A DNA stretch of 56,274 bases from Lewinellaceae bacterium (lineage in GTDB: Bacteria; Bacteroidota; Bacteroidia; Chitinophagales; Saprospiraceae). Of this stretch, positions 1-10,534 are shown one piece after another. The translations under genes were made by a program, and so were the position numbers. The notes beneath the pieces are model-generated. The model saw only the letters and a list, made by a program, of their open reading frames with translations. It did no database searches and was not told where the DNA came from. The stretch lies in assembly GCA_016711435.1 (NCBI GenBank), contig JADJSY010000041.1, forward strand, positions 1 to 56,274, given 5' to 3'. The stretch's first letter is position 1; the number at the start of each line of letters is the position of its first letter.

Positions 1-90
1 TTTTGCGTTGTGTGCGCCAAACTTTGCCTGGGCCAAAATTGACAACTTCCAAAAAGTTGTCAAATTCTCACGTTGCGCATGGGCAGGCCC

Positions 91-98
91 TACCTTCG
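91..98 (+). promoter_or_regulatory. Putative -7 promoter box of the helicase gene
   Basis: TACCTTCG resembles the Bacteroidota -7 consensus TAnnTTTG and lies 22 nt before the ATG at 121. A similar TACCTTCG box lies 24 nt before the start of the TPR protein at 12544 on the other strand. No clear -33 TTTG is visible. Confidence 0.35.
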
Positions 99-120
99 CA
101 GCCAAATCCATCTCCCACCC

Positions 121-1264
121 ATGCCCTTCTCCTCCCTCGGCCTCTCCGCCCCCTCCTCTCTCGGCCATCGCCCGCGCAGGCTACACCGCACCGCGCCCCA
201 TCCAGTCCGCAGCGATCCCGGCCGTTCTGGCGGGCAAAGACATCCTTGGCATTGCCCAGACCGGCTCGGGCAAAACCGCAGGATTTGTGCTGCCCATTTT
301 GCAATTGCTGCAACAAAAACCGGCGGCCAAAAACAGGTTTATCCGGGCTTTGATCCTCGTGCCGACGCGGGAACTGGCGGTGCAAGTAGGCGAGGTCTGC
401 AAACAATTCAGCGCGGGATTGGCGCGGCCCGTCAAAACCCTGGCCGTTTTTGGCGGCGTGTCCATCAACCCGCAAATGATGCAATTGTCGGGTGTGGAAG
501 TGCTGGTAGCAACGCCCGGGCGCCTGCTCGACCTGGCGGACAACAATGCCCTGCAATTGTCAGCAGTGGAAATATTGGTGCTGGATGAGGCCGACAAAAT
601 GCTGAACCTGGGGTTCAAGGAAGAAATGAACCGCATTTTTGCCCTGCTGCCGGCAAAACGGCAGAACCTGCTGTTTTCGGCAACGCTGGGTAAGGATATC
701 CACACCATCACTGAAATGCTGCTGCACGATCCCGTCAAAATTCAAATAGAACCGGAAGTGGAAAACCTGGATTTGATCCAGCACATCGGCTACCGAGTGA
801 CGGAAGAACGAAAGGGGCCTTTGCTGCGCTACCTCATTAAAGAACAAAACCTGCAACAGGTATTGATTTTCACCTCATCGGTGCACAAGGCAGACAGTGT
901 GGTGCATAAACTGAAAATAAACGGCATTGCGGCCCTGGCGCTGCACAGCCAGAAAAGCCAGGCGGCCCGGACGGACGCTCTGCGCTATTTTAAATAAGGT
1001 GAAATCAGGGTGTTGGTGGCCACTGATCTGGCCTCGCGTGGCATCGACATTCCAGATTTACCGGTGGTGATTAACTACGAATTGCCCCGTTCGCCCAAGG
1101 ATTTTATCCACCGGACGGGCAGAACGGGCCGGGCCGGTGCAGCGGGCACCGCGATGTCCTTTGTAACTTCGGAGGACGAGCAACACTTTAAAGTCATCCA
1201 GAAAAAAATGGGGAAATGGGTCAATATGGTGGAGACGGAAGGGTTTAATTTACATGGATATTGA
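121..1264 (+). pseudogene. DEAD-box RNA helicase (RhlE-like), broken by a frameshift and an in-frame stop
   Basis: ATP-dependent RNA helicase that would open short RNA duplexes in ribosome assembly or RNA turnover. Visible motifs in order: Q-motif (FSSLGL and GYTAPRPIQ), motif I AQTGSGKT, Ia VPTRELA, motif II LVLDEADKM, motif III FSATLGKD, then ATDLASRGIDIP and HRTGRTGRAG in the second RecA lobe. ATG 121 is chosen because it opens the Q-motif. The Q-motif start and the rest are in different frames; removing one C from the five-C run at 149-153 joins them. A TAA at 995-997 interrupts the protein in frame just before the GEIRVLVATD stretch. The total of about 380 residues fits a RhlE core without a long basic tail. 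It is either a pseudogene or an intact gene with two sequence errors. Another helicase elsewhere could cover its role. Confidence 0.8.
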
Positions 1265-1365
1265 ATAAGTTTATAGGTTTATGGTGGTAACTGTTCTTTG
1301 GTTGATCAACAACCCTATAGAGTTTTACCCCATTCCACTCCCATCGGCCAAACGACTCAAAGTTG

Positions 1366-1412
1366 CCAAAGGCGGAGCGCCCCAAACACTATACACGAAA
1401 CACTAAACACAC
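1366..1412. repeat. Single arm of the GCGCTTCGCC/ACACGAAAC repeat family at the YdcF gene end
   Basis: The stretch contains AAGGCGGAGCGCCCCAAACA followed by ACACGAAACAC-like units. The same word and units form the right arm of the element at 35752-35918. Here no matching left arm is seen, so it is a half element. It lies at the 3' end of the YdcF-like gene (minus strand) and supplies its stop codon and last few codons. Confidence 0.6.
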
Positions 1413-2155
1413 AAATACCCGACCCACTCTTTTATCAGGCATTCCCATTTCAGCAGCGCTTTCCAGTCGGGTTCCAGCCAGCGCAGCAGGTTTCCCTGGC
1501 TATTTTCTTTAAAAAAATCGGTTCCGAAGGTATCGCAGGGCAATCCCGCCCGTTCAAAATTGGCGCTTGCGCGGCGGAGGTGCCAGGCCGAACTGATGAG
1601 CAGGCATCTGGCGCCGGGCGCCAGGCTATCGACCAATATTTCGGAGTACAAAGCGTTTTCGCGGGTATTGCGCGAGCGGTCTTCGACCCAGATGGCGCTG
1701 TCCGGCACGCCCATTTGCAACAGGTAATCATGTATCAGATCCGCTTCAATTTGTTCTTTTCCAATAATGCGACCTGAACCGCCCGACAGCAGCAGGCGCC
1801 GAATTTTCCCTGTTTGGTATAATAAAAGGGCCGTGCTAAGGCGGTTGCCCGAACGGCTGAACGTCGGCAAGCCCGGCGGTGATGCTGTCAGGGATTCGGT
1901 ATATCCGCCCAGCACAATGCCAACTTCATACGGTTGGGTAAGATCTGCAGGGCTGCGCTGTCCGGTTTCCCACCAGCCGCCCAAAACGCTGATCAGCCAG
2001 GGATTGGTAAAAACCAGAAACTGGACAATGACCGCCCTGAAGGCGATTTTCTTTAACCGCTGCCTTTTAGCGAGCCATGCAATCAACCCTGTTATCAACA
2101 TCAGGTTGAGCGGTTTCAAAAAGAGCGCTACTATTTTGGAGAGTATAAAAAACAT
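1403..2155 (-). CDS. YdcF/ElyC/SanA-like membrane protein (DUF218)
   Basis: A 250-residue protein. Two hydrophobic N-terminal segments (about residues 1-25 and 38-60, the second with VIVQFLVFTNPWLISVLGG) are followed by the DUF218 fold: GIVLGGYTES, then LLLSGGSGRIIGKEQIEA, WVEDRSRNTRENALYS, and LISSAWHLRRASANFERAG. These match the conserved GG, E, SRNTxENA and SxxHxxRA positions of the YdcF/ElyC/SanA family. Family members act at the envelope and are linked to cell-wall precursor or vancomycin-tolerance phenotypes, but the reaction is not settled, so no substrate is named. It is convergent with the helicase; its last codons lie in a repeat arm. Confidence 0.82.
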   Translation of the reverse strand: MFFILSKIVALFLKPLNLMLITGLIAWLAKRQRLKKIAFRAVIVQFLVFTNPWLISVLGGWWETGQRSPADLTQPYEVGIVLGGYTESLTASPPGLPTFSRSGNRLSTALLLYQTGKIRRLLLSGGSGRIIGKEQIEADLIHDYLLQMGVPDSAIWVEDRSRNTRENALYSEILVDSLAPGARCLLISSAWHLRRASANFERAGLPCDTFGTDFFKENSQGNLLRWLEPDWKALLKWECLIKEWVGYLCV

Positions 2156-2223
2156 GAAAATATGTGATTGTTAAGCAAAAACCGCGGGTTTTTCGGAGAT
2201 TTGCGGAAATTTTCAACATGCTA

Positions 2224-2256
2224 GTACAAACGCCTGAAAGCGAAGACTTCAAACCA
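2224..2256. repeat. Dispersed repeat copy 1 (core CCTGAAAGCGAAG)
   Basis: The stretch starting GTACAAACGCCTGAAAGCG and ending TTCAAACC recurs at 37379-37411 with about four differences in 32 positions. Here it lies in the leader of the secreted esterase gene and is followed by TTTCAAACC-type 7-9 nt units that belong to the hairpin repeat family described elsewhere in this annotation. Confidence 0.55.
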
Positions 2257-2319
2257 TCAAACCATTTCAAACCTCTCAAACCTCATCTTAAACAAACATC
2301 CCTTACCGATTTAAAATTT

Positions 2320-3725
2320 ATGAAAAAACTACTTTCCAGCATCTGTTTGTTGCTTTTTTGTGCGCAGGCAGTCCTTTTTTCCCAACTGACCATTGTTGTA
2401 ACGGCTATTCCGGGCAATACGCCTCCAGGATCGAGTATTTATATTGCCGGAACTTTTAACAACTGGAATGCCGGCGATGCCACCAAGATACTGACCCCAA
2501 TGGGTAACGGCCAGTTTAGTATCGTGCTGACGCCCGCCGTTGGTACGGTTAAATTCAAATTTACCAGAGGCGGTTGGCCTTCCGTAGAAGGCAATGCGAA
2601 CGGCAGTTTCCAACCCGACCACGAAACCACCTACAACGGTCAGCCCAAAACGATCCAGTTGCCCATCCTTTCCTGGGAAGACCTGGGCGGCAGCGGCAGC
2701 AACTCCACCGCGGCGGCGAATGTACAAATCATGGACAATGATTTTTACATCCCACAACTCAACCGCAACCGGCGCATCTGGCTGTATTTGCCGCCCGATT
2801 ATGCCACGACCACCAAAAGTTATCCGGTACTGTATATGCAGGATGCCCAAAACCTGTTTGATGCGGAAACCAGTTTTTCAGGAGAATGGGAAGTGGATGA
2901 ATCCCTCAATGAACTGCACCAGCAAGGCGATTACGGCTGCATCGTAGTTGGGATCGACAATGGCGGCGTAGATCGTCTCAATGAGTATTCCCCCTGGATC
3001 AATGCGCAATACGGCGGCGGTCAAGGCGACGAATATATCGAATTCCTCGTCAGCACGCTCAAACCTTATATCGACGCCAACTACCGTACCCTTCCCGGAC
3101 GCAATACCACCGGTATCATGGGTAGCAGTATGGGTGGATTGATCTCGATGTACGGCTTTTCCGAGCGGCAGGATATCTTTCCCAAGGCGGGCATTTTTCC
3201 CCCGCATTCTGGTTTGCGGGCAACAATCCGGTCAATCACGTGGCAACCCACCCCAAACAGGGCGCTGCGCGGGTATACTTCCTTGCAGGCGGCGAAGAAC
3301 CGGCTTCTGTTGAACAGAATATGTTGCAAGTCGCCAATGCCATGACCACTGCCGGTTTTTCCTTATCGGAAAAGTTCTTTACGGTACCCTCCGACGGTCA
3401 GCACTCCGAATGGTTCTGGGCGCGGGAATTCCCCGCTGCTTACCAGTGGCTGTTTGCGGGCGCTGTTTCTGCCGGCCACGAGGCGCCCTCGGAAGAATTG
3501 AGTGTTTTCCCAAATCCTGCAGGCTCCTGGGTACGACTGACCAATGTAAAATCCGCTGAAAAAATCAAATTACAGGTGATCGGTGCGGATGGAAAAATGT
3601 GGCGCGATGCGACCATCACCGGCAGCGATCCCATCTGGACAGGCGATTTACCCAAAGGCGTTTATGTTGTAAAAATTAAAAAAGCGGGACAAAACTGGCG
3701 AACGGCCAAGCTGGTGCGGCAGTAA
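2320..3725 (+). CDS. Secreted esterase with N-terminal CBM-like and C-terminal T9SS sorting domain (one frameshift)
   Basis: Predicted alpha/beta-hydrolase of the esterase D / enterochelin-esterase-like family (PF00756). From the N-terminus: signal peptide (MKKLLSSICLLLFCAQAVLF); a starch-binding or AMPK-type beta-sandwich (IYIAGTFNNWNAGDA, about residues 25-120); the esterase domain with RIWLYLPPDY, PVLYMQDAQNLFD and nucleophile elbow GSSMGG; the expected catalytic His in SDGQHSEWFW; and a type A T9SS C-terminal domain (LSVFPNPAGSWVRL, KGVYVVKI). ATG 2320 is chosen because the signal peptide begins there. The frame breaks around 3194-3203, in a T-run next to a C-run; one added T restores the family motif FSPAFWF. 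Probably secreted and cell-surface bound; substrate unknown, with a carbohydrate ester plausible from the CBM-like domain. Confidence 0.82.
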
Positions 3726-3915
3726 TCCTGCACACTTTCGACTGCTGTTTTGCGTTAAGGGGTTGATGTTGTCTCACCTTAGCCGAGCTAATAATACAAA
3801 TTTTTTTGGTTTTGCAGAATTGTGTTGGGGTTGGCCAATTCGGCCTTTTTCAGCCATGTCTTGTGATATATTAGACAGGTGCAACCCAATTGTTTCTCTA
3901 ACGGATACTCTTATA

Positions 3916-6900
3916 ATGATGTATAGTTCTTTTCCCGCCTTTCACCGGCGCTAACCATTGCGTTTTTGTTCTTTTTCTTCCCGAAAATTTTGCCCAAAAG
4001 GCAGGTCTTGAAATCACCCGGAGCAGCGCGATTGACCGCGCATTGCCTGTGTTCAACGTAACTGTGGATCCAGAAGGCCGTAAATGGGCATCCAACAGCA
4101 AAGGTGTTTTTCAAGTGAAAGCCGCCGATTTTGCTACCCAGCGAACCCTCGCGGCAGGCGAAAAATCGGTGCTGTCCTACCGGGGCGGCAATGCCGATTA
4201 CACCTGGCAGGAAGCCGATTTTAAAAAAATTGCCGGTGATGACTGCGTGGTGACGGCAGCCTGGTACGACGCGGCTTCCGGCACGCTCTGGATCGGCACC
4301 GATCAGGCAGGTTTGTTTCAATTGAAAACAACGCCGCAACTGCAATTGGTGCAGCAGTACAAAACAGTCAATTCCAAACTGAAGTCGAACAATATTACCG
4401 TCATTTTTCAGGATAAAACCAATCGCCTCTGGATTGGTACCGACGATGGCTTGATGTATGGTCCGCCGGGCCGCTGGAAATCTGATTTTTCCGGTTATAT
4501 CATTCAACGGATACGGGAATACGGCACCGTTACGTATGTGCTGGCGGATGGTGAGATCAGTAAAGCGCCTAATGGCGACAAATGGTCGGACCTGGCCCTG
4601 GATAAAAAAAACCTGGAAGGACAAATCGCTGATTTTGATATAGATGCAAACGGAAAGATGTGGATCGTTTCGGGTATACTGACCCGTTTCGACCTGCTGG
4701 ATAACAGCTATACCACCTTTAGCGGCCCCGAATACTATACCAGCCAGTATGGCTATTGTATGGCCATAGACAGCGATGCTGCCGTGTGGATTGGCACGGA
4801 GGATAAAGGTTTGTATATCGTGGATAAAGCCTCTTCTATGACGGTCAATTTCTTGATCGAACAACCGATCAGTTGCTTAGGCAATGGCAAAGACGCGGAG
4901 CTCCGGTTAAAAATTACCGGTGGAATACCGCCTTACAAGATCGAATGGACCGGCGGACTCAGCGGAGAAAACCCGCGCAACGTAGCTGCCGGCAACTATA
5001 CAGCCACGGTAACTGACACCAAAGGCAAATCCCGCACCATTCAGGTACCTGTGCCGGACGCCCGTCTGCGCATCAGCGCCCGGCAGCGCAAGGCCATTAC
5101 CGGCCCCGGCAAATCCGATGCTGTGGCAGAAGTTGACATAGATGGAAATGCATCGGGATTACAAATCATCTGGGATAATGGGGAAATACTTGCTACTGCC
5201 ACCAAATTAAGCGCAGGCGAACACACCGTCACCGTCACCGACCCTAAAGGATGTACCGCAACTGCCACGGTAACCATCACGGAAAAAATAGCGCCGCTTT
5301 CGATCACTATTACGGAAAAAGAATCAATCAAATGTGCCGGAGATAAAACGGCTGCCATTGCTGTGCTGGTTACCGGCGGTAAAGCGCCCTTTCAATATAA
5401 ATGGAACAATCCCGCCGTTGCCGGTGATGCGCCTGCCGGCCTGGCTGCGGGAGGCTATCAGGTGACCGTAACAGATGCCACAGGAACGACATCATTTGCC
5501 GCCGTAGTGGTACCCCAACCCGAACCGTTTGCACTGATTGCCATCGCCCAGTCGCCCGCTACTCCGGGAAGCGCCGACGGCAAAGCGCAGGCGCAGGCTA
5601 CCGGCGGCGTCACGCCACAAAGTTTTAAATGGGACAATGGCGAAACGACTGCCGTTGCCACCCGATTAACGCCCGGTCAGCACGGCGTCACAGCCACAAA
5701 CCCCAGCGGCTGCGTGGCTACGGCCACAGTGCGTATCCTGGAAAATATCCAGCCGCTAAAGATTATTGTTTCAGAAAAATCAAGCATCAAATGCGCAGAA
5801 GATAAAAGCGCCGCGCTTGCTGTGCTGGTAAATGGTGGTAAAGCGCCTTTTCAATACAAATGGAGCAATCCTGCACTGACTGGAGACCAACCCGCAGGAG
5901 TTGCAGCCGGCGAGTATGTACTGACCGTTACAGATGCACTTAATGTCACCAGCGTAGCAGCAGTATCCGTCAAACAACCCCAACGCCTGAGTCTTACCGT
6001 CACGGCGCAGGCGCCTGCCGGCATCGGCAATAAAGATGGAAAAGCCCTGGCCCAACCGGCCGGCGGAGCAGGGAATTACATTTTTCAATGGCAAAGCGGC
6101 GAAAGTGGCAATGCTGCCACCCGCCTCGCTCCCGGCAACAACGGCGTTACGGTAACGGACGCCAATGGCTGTGTGGCTACCGCAACTGTTTCTATTTCAG
6201 AAAATATTCAGCCGCTGGCCGTAAGCATTACTGAAAAAACAACTATTAAATGCGCCGGTGAAAAAACTGCGGCGCTGGCTGTCCAGATCAGCGGTGGCAA
6301 AGGCCCTTTCAAATATAAATGGAACAATCCCGCATTCTCGGGCGATCAACTGACTGCAATGTCTGCGGGAGAATATTTACTTACTGTAACCGACGCAGCA
6401 GGTACAAGCAGCACGGCAAGTATCAGTGTGGCACAGCCTTCGGCACTTGCGCTCACTGCCACCGTACAGTCGCCTGCCAGTACGGGTAATGCAGATGGCA
6501 AAGCAGAGGCAAAGGCGACCGGCGGCACCGGCGCACAAAGTTTTAAATGGGACAATGGCGAAACAAGCGCATTGGCCGTCAAACTCGAACCCGGCCAGCA
6601 CCGTGTCACCGTTACGGATGCCAACGGATGTTCGGCTACCGCAAGCGTCTCCATTTCAGAAAATATCCAGCCGCTTGCAGTAAGTATTGTGGAACAAACC
6701 CCCATTAAATGCGCAGGCGACAAAACTGCGGCACTGAATGTCCAGATCAGCGGCGGCAAAGGCCCGTTCAAATACAAATGGAACAATGCAGCGCTTTCCG
6801 GCGATCAAGCGGCTGCGCTGCCAGCAGGCAACTACCTGCTCACCGTAACTGATGCAACCGGCACGACCGGCACAGCGAATCTGAATGTGGCGCAGCCTGC

Positions 6901-8425
6901 TCCGCTCATTCTTTCCGCCACCGTACAGTCGCCTGCCAGCACGGGTAATGCGGATGGCAAGGCGGAAGTAAAAGCGAGTGGTGGCACCGGTGCACAAAGT
7001 TTTAAATGGGACAATGGCGAAACAAGCGCGTTAGCTGTCAAGCTTGAACCGGGCCAGCATTCCGTTATCGTGACAGATGCAAACGGCTGTGTCGCTACTA
7101 CCACCGTTTCTATTTCGGAAAATATTCTGCCATTGGCTGTCAGTATTACAGAGCAAACGACCATCAAATGCGCCGGAGAAAAAACTGCGGCACTTGCTGT
7201 TCAGGTCAGCGGCGGCAAAGGCCCGTTTAATTATCAATGGAATAATCCTTTGTTTTCCGATGATCGTCCTAAAGGCATCCAGGCCGGCGATTACCTGCTG
7301 ACGGTAACCGACGCTGCCGGAACAAGCAGCACCGCCGGCATCAGTGTAAAACAACCGAAACCACTTGATCTGACCGCCACAGTGGAGTCGCCGACCACCA
7401 CCGGAAACGCCGACGGTAAAGCCCTGGCGCAAGCAGTCGGCGGCACCGGCGCTTACCGTTTTAAATGGGATAACGGTGAGACAGAGGCCCTGGCTTCAAA
7501 ACTCTCACCCGGAGTTCACTCCGTGGCCGTTACAGATGCGAACGGCTGTTCAGCCAACGCAACTGTTCTGATGTCGGAGGATATCCAACCCCTGATCGTG
7601 CGTATTTCAGAAAAAACGCCGATCAAATGCGCCGGAGAAAAAGCAGCGCTGATTGTCACGGTCAGCGGCGGTAAAACGCCGTTTAACTTTATTTGGAATA
7701 TGCCTGCTGCCAGTGGATCGCAGCCTTCCGGTCTGGATGGAGGCACGTACGCCGTAACGGTAACCGATGCAAAAGGAAATACCCAGTCTGCTACCATCGA
7801 AGTCAAATCGCCTGCGGCACTGGAAGTCACTCTTTTGCGCAACATCGGCGCTACCACCGAACGCAGCAACGACGGCAAGGCGGAAATTTCAATCAAAGGC
7901 GGCACGCCCAAATACAGCATCCTCTGGGATACCAAACAAACCGGAATATCCGCGCCAAAACTGCCTTTGGGCAAACACAGTGTCGTGGTTACCGATGCGA
8001 ACGGCTGTAGCCAAAAGATTGATTTTGAAACAGAAAAACGCATTTTGCCAGAACTCACCGGCAACCTGGAAAGTGGTCAGACGATTCGGATGCGCCTGCT
8101 CAATTTTGATACGGACAGCGCCAGCCTGAAACCGGAATCGCTGCCCATGCTCGACGAATTATATGATTTTATGAGTGAAAACGGCTCCGTTGTAATCGAA
8201 GTGGGCGGCCACACCAATAACGTACCGCCGGATGATTTTGCCGATAAACTGTCTACCAGCCGCGCTAAAACCGTTGCGGATTACCTTTTTACCAAAGGTA
8301 TCGACCCCAAAAGAGTGGTATTCAAGGGGTACGGTAAACGCCTGCCTCTGGTGCCCAATACATCGCCGGAAGGGCGAAGGACGAACCAGCGGGTGGAGAT
8401 CAAGATTTTGCAGTTAAAGGGTTGA
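3916..8425 (+). CDS. Giant SprB-repeat surface protein with beta-propeller head and OmpA-like C-terminus
   Basis: A protein of about 1,500 residues. Order: signal peptide, beta-propeller repeats of the two-component-regulator type (TLWIGTDQAGLFQL, LWIGTDDGLMYG, VWIGTEDKGLYIV), one divergent and six near-identical SprB-type units, then an OmpA-like peptidoglycan-binding domain (NFDTDSASLKPESLPML, TSRAKTVADYLF, RRTNQRVEIKI). Each unit pairs two Ig-like halves, one with IKCAGEKTAAL and GPFKYKWNNP, the other with FKWDNGETSALA and VTVTDANGC. An uninterrupted frame runs from codon 4043. ATG 3916 is inferred as the true start because, after two one-base corrections (near 3950 and in the T-run before 3990), a signal peptide LTIAFLFFFFPKI-FAQKAG precedes it. 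Probably an outer-membrane or surface adhesin anchored to the wall; unlike classic SprB it ends in OmpA rather than a T9SS domain. Confidence 0.85.
5327..8002 (+). repeat. Tandem 459-bp repeats inside the SprB-repeat gene
   Basis: The codon for Ile of the IKCA box falls at 5327, 5786, 6245, 6704, 7163 and 7622: five intervals of exactly 459 bp (153 codons). The third to fifth units are nearly the same at DNA level (for example TTTTAAATGGGACAATGGCG recurs). This pattern fits recent duplication or gene conversion. Confidence 0.9.
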
Positions 8426-8428
8426 CCC

Positions 8429-9337
8429 ATGACCTGGCCTGCGGCATTGCAACAATTCAAAGCGTACCTGCTTTTCGAGCGCTCGCTCAGTTCCAACACC
8501 CTGGAAGCGTATCTGAGCGATGTACAGAAATTTGTGCAATACCTCGAACTGGAGCAACCCGCACTGGGGCCGCTGGCCGTTCGCAGAAACCACCTGGAGC
8601 AGTTTATCCTGTGGGTCAACCGGCTCGGGCTGGAAGCCAGTTCGCAGTCGCGGCTGATTTCGGGCTTACGGGCATTTTACAAATTCCTGCTGGTGGAGGA
8701 TTTGTTAGACGAAGACCCTACTGAAATGCTCGAAAGTCCGCGCCTGAACCGGAAAATGCCGGATGTACTTTCCCTGCATGACATCCAGCGCATGCTGGCA
8801 ACGATCGACCTCTCCGAACCGCAGGGAACCCGCAACCGCGCTATCGTGGAAACGCTGTATGCCTGCGGGCTGCGGGTGAGCGAATTGGTGCATTTGCGGA
8901 TGACCAACCTGTTTCTGGAAGCCGGTTTTATCAAGGTTTTGGGCAAAAACGACAAAGAACGCCTGGTCCCCATCGGCGGGGAAGCCGTGAAATACCTGCG
9001 TATGTACCTCGACCATATCCGAAGTAAGCAGGAGCGCATCAAACCCGGCGAAGAAAATGTTGTTTTCCTGAATAACCGCGGCGCGCGGCTCAGCCGGGTG
9101 ATGGTCTTTTACATCATCAAAGACCTGGCCGTACAGGCACGCATTTCCAAAAACATCAGTCCGCATACCTTCCGTCACTCTTTTGCCACACACCTGGTGG
9201 AAGGCGGCGCCGACTTGAAAGCCGTTCAGGATATGCTGGGGCATGAAAGTATTACCACCACTGAAATTTACACCCACTTAGACACGGAGTACCTGAAAGA
9301 GACGATTTACCTTTACCATCCGAGGATGAAGATGTAG
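8429..9337 (+). CDS. xerD: Site-specific tyrosine recombinase XerD
   Basis: A 302-residue tyrosine recombinase that would resolve chromosome dimers at dif together with XerC. It has the N-terminal SAM-like core-binding domain (residues 1-90) and the catalytic domain with Arg in ACGLRVSELVHL, Lys in GKNDKERLVPIG, the HxxR box HTFRHSFATHLVEGG, and LGHESITTTEIYTHL carrying the second His and the Tyr nucleophile. Length and motifs are those of standard chromosomal XerD rather than an integron integrase, which would carry an extra insert. It starts 3 nt after the SprB-repeat gene and is likely co-transcribed with it. A hairpin begins 3 nt after its stop. Confidence 0.93.
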   Translation: MTWPAALQQFKAYLLFERSLSSNTLEAYLSDVQKFVQYLELEQPALGPLAVRRNHLEQFILWVNRLGLEASSQSRLISGLRAFYKFLLVEDLLDEDPTEMLESPRLNRKMPDVLSLHDIQRMLATIDLSEPQGTRNRAIVETLYACGLRVSELVHLRMTNLFLEAGFIKVLGKNDKERLVPIGGEAVKYLRMYLDHIRSKQERIKPGEENVVFLNNRGARLSRVMVFYIIKDLAVQARISKNISPHTFRHSFATHLVEGGADLKAVQDMLGHESITTTEIYTHLDTEYLKETIYLYHPRMKM

Positions 9338-9339
9338 AT

Positions 9340-9396
9340 GGATGAGTGGAACACGGATTTAATTCTCATCCGTCCAATCCGTGTTCCATATCATCC
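9340..9396. repeat. Hairpin element between xerD and the EVE gene
   Basis: Outer arms GGATGA and TCATCC enclose inner arms GGAACACGGATT (9348-9359) and AATCCGTGTTCC (9376-9387). It begins two bases after the xerD stop. The arm word GGAACACGGATT recurs in the element at 10535-10596. Possible transcript-end hairpin. Confidence 0.75.
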
Positions 9397-9414
9397 AATA
9401 AACGAAGCATACCA

Positions 9415-9837
9415 ATGAATCAAACAAAATACTGGATTGTCAAATCCGAACCGGATGTTTTTGGTTACGAGCAACTCGTCAAGGACGGCACTGCCCGCTG
9501 GGACGGTGTGCGCAATTACCAGGCCCGCAACAACCTGCGGGCCATGCAGGTCGGCGACTTGTGTTTATTTTACCACAGCAATATCGGTCTGGAAGTGGTG
9601 GGCATTGCAAGGGTGCAGCGCGAACATTACCCTGATCCGACCGCAGAAAAGGGAGATTGGTCTTGTGTTGATCTGGAACCCTTCAAAGCGTTTAACAGGC
9701 CCGTTCCGCTTCCTGAAATCAAAAACCACCCCAATTTGCAGAACATTGCTTTGGTTCGCAATGGCCGTTTGTCGGTGATGCCCCTGAGTTTCGACGAATT
9801 TTCCATACTCCTAAGCATGGGAGCCACACACCTTTGA
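9415..9837 (+). CDS. EVE domain protein (thymocyte nuclear protein 1-like)
   Basis: A 140-residue single-domain EVE protein (PUA-like fold; family thought to read modified bases in nucleic acid). Typical features: YWIVKSEPDVFGYEQLV at the start, TARWDGVRNYQARNNLR, MQVGDLCLFYHSN, VVGIARVQREHYPDPTA, WSCVDLEPFKAFNRPVPL and QNIALVRNGRLSVMPLSFDEF. ATG 9415 is chosen because it opens the conserved TKYWIVKSEP. It is the second gene after xerD on the same strand, separated by a hairpin. Its nucleic-acid target is unknown. Confidence 0.92.
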   Translation: MNQTKYWIVKSEPDVFGYEQLVKDGTARWDGVRNYQARNNLRAMQVGDLCLFYHSNIGLEVVGIARVQREHYPDPTAEKGDWSCVDLEPFKAFNRPVPLPEIKNHPNLQNIALVRNGRLSVMPLSFDEFSILLSMGATHL

Positions 9838-9907
9838 TTTCGAATTTTTGAGATATTCAAGCTAAGGTGGTTTTTGAGGATATGTCAGTGCAACAACCTG
9901 AAGGCAA

Positions 9908-9954
9908 AATGCTTGATTTTCAACACTGATAACCAATAACTAATAACGGATAAC
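9908..9954. repeat. AATAAC-type heptamer array, copy 1
   Basis: Four 7-nt units TGATAAC, CAATAAC, TAATAAC, GGATAAC follow TGCTTGATT. A close copy (about 40 of 45 positions alike) is at 37594-37639. Here the array lies just before the ATG of the membrane protein at 9972. Confidence 0.7.
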
Positions 9955-9971
9955 AATTTTTTTTCATAAAC

Positions 9972-10517
9972 ATGATTTTTGTTTCAACCAACCAGTTCGG
10001 CGGACAGCGGGGCGGCGGCGTACCCGGCGGCGGATTCGGTTGCCTGCTGATTACCATATTGGGATTTGTTGCGGCTTATTTTATATTGAAAGGGCTGTAC
10101 AACCTGCTTTACCTCCTATCGCCAGTGCTGCTGGTACTGGCACTGGTGGTCAACTGGCGCGTTTTCCCGCACACCATCAAAAACTGGCTCAAAACGCTCG
10201 AAACCAACCCGGTTACGGGTTTGGTTTATGCCGCACTTGCCGTGCTGCTTTTTCCGTTTTTCAGTCTTTATATCCTTTTGAAAGCGCTCGGCATGAAAAA
10301 AATGGAAGAAATGGGCCGGCAGATGTCTGGCCAGGCCGGCAATACCCGGAATGAGGAAGAATTTGTCGAATTTGAGGAAATAGAAACGACGCCCAAAGGA
10401 GATTTTAAAAAGGAAGAGCCGATTGCGCCGCCGGAATTGCCGGAAAAAGAAACGCCGGTGGCAAAGCAACAGCCGCCGCCCAAACCGCAAAATCCGTACG
10501 ATCAATTGTTTGACTAG
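9972..10517 (+). CDS. Small membrane protein with acidic, proline-rich cytoplasmic tail
   Basis: Unrecognised 181-residue protein. A Gly-rich N-terminus (GGQRGGGVPGGGFG) is followed by transmembrane segments at about residues 22-62 (LLITILGFVAAYFILKGLYN and YLLSPVLLVLALVVNW) and 85-108 (VYAALAVLLFPFFSLYILLK). A charged tail rich in Glu, Lys and Pro ends NPYDQLFD. The layout suggests an inner-membrane protein with a soluble tail. No catalytic motif is visible, and no function can be assigned. It is convergent with the TPR protein, separated by a hairpin element. Confidence 0.7.
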   Translation: MIFVSTNQFGGQRGGGVPGGGFGCLLITILGFVAAYFILKGLYNLLYLLSPVLLVLALVVNWRVFPHTIKNWLKTLETNPVTGLVYAALAVLLFPFFSLYILLKALGMKKMEEMGRQMSGQAGNTRNEEEFVEFEEIETTPKGDFKKEEPIAPPELPEKETPVAKQQPPPKPQNPYDQLFD

Positions 10518-10534
10518 CTTTTATGGCATAAAAT

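Noticed and set aside
5041..8064. Several antisense and shifted open frames of 60-180 codons over the SprB repeats
   Set aside because: They recur with the 459-bp period as shadows of the real gene and show no family motifs of their own.
8429..9337. Integron integrase that could move the attC-like cassettes
   Set aside because: Length and motifs are those of XerD; the extra segment typical of IntI is absent.
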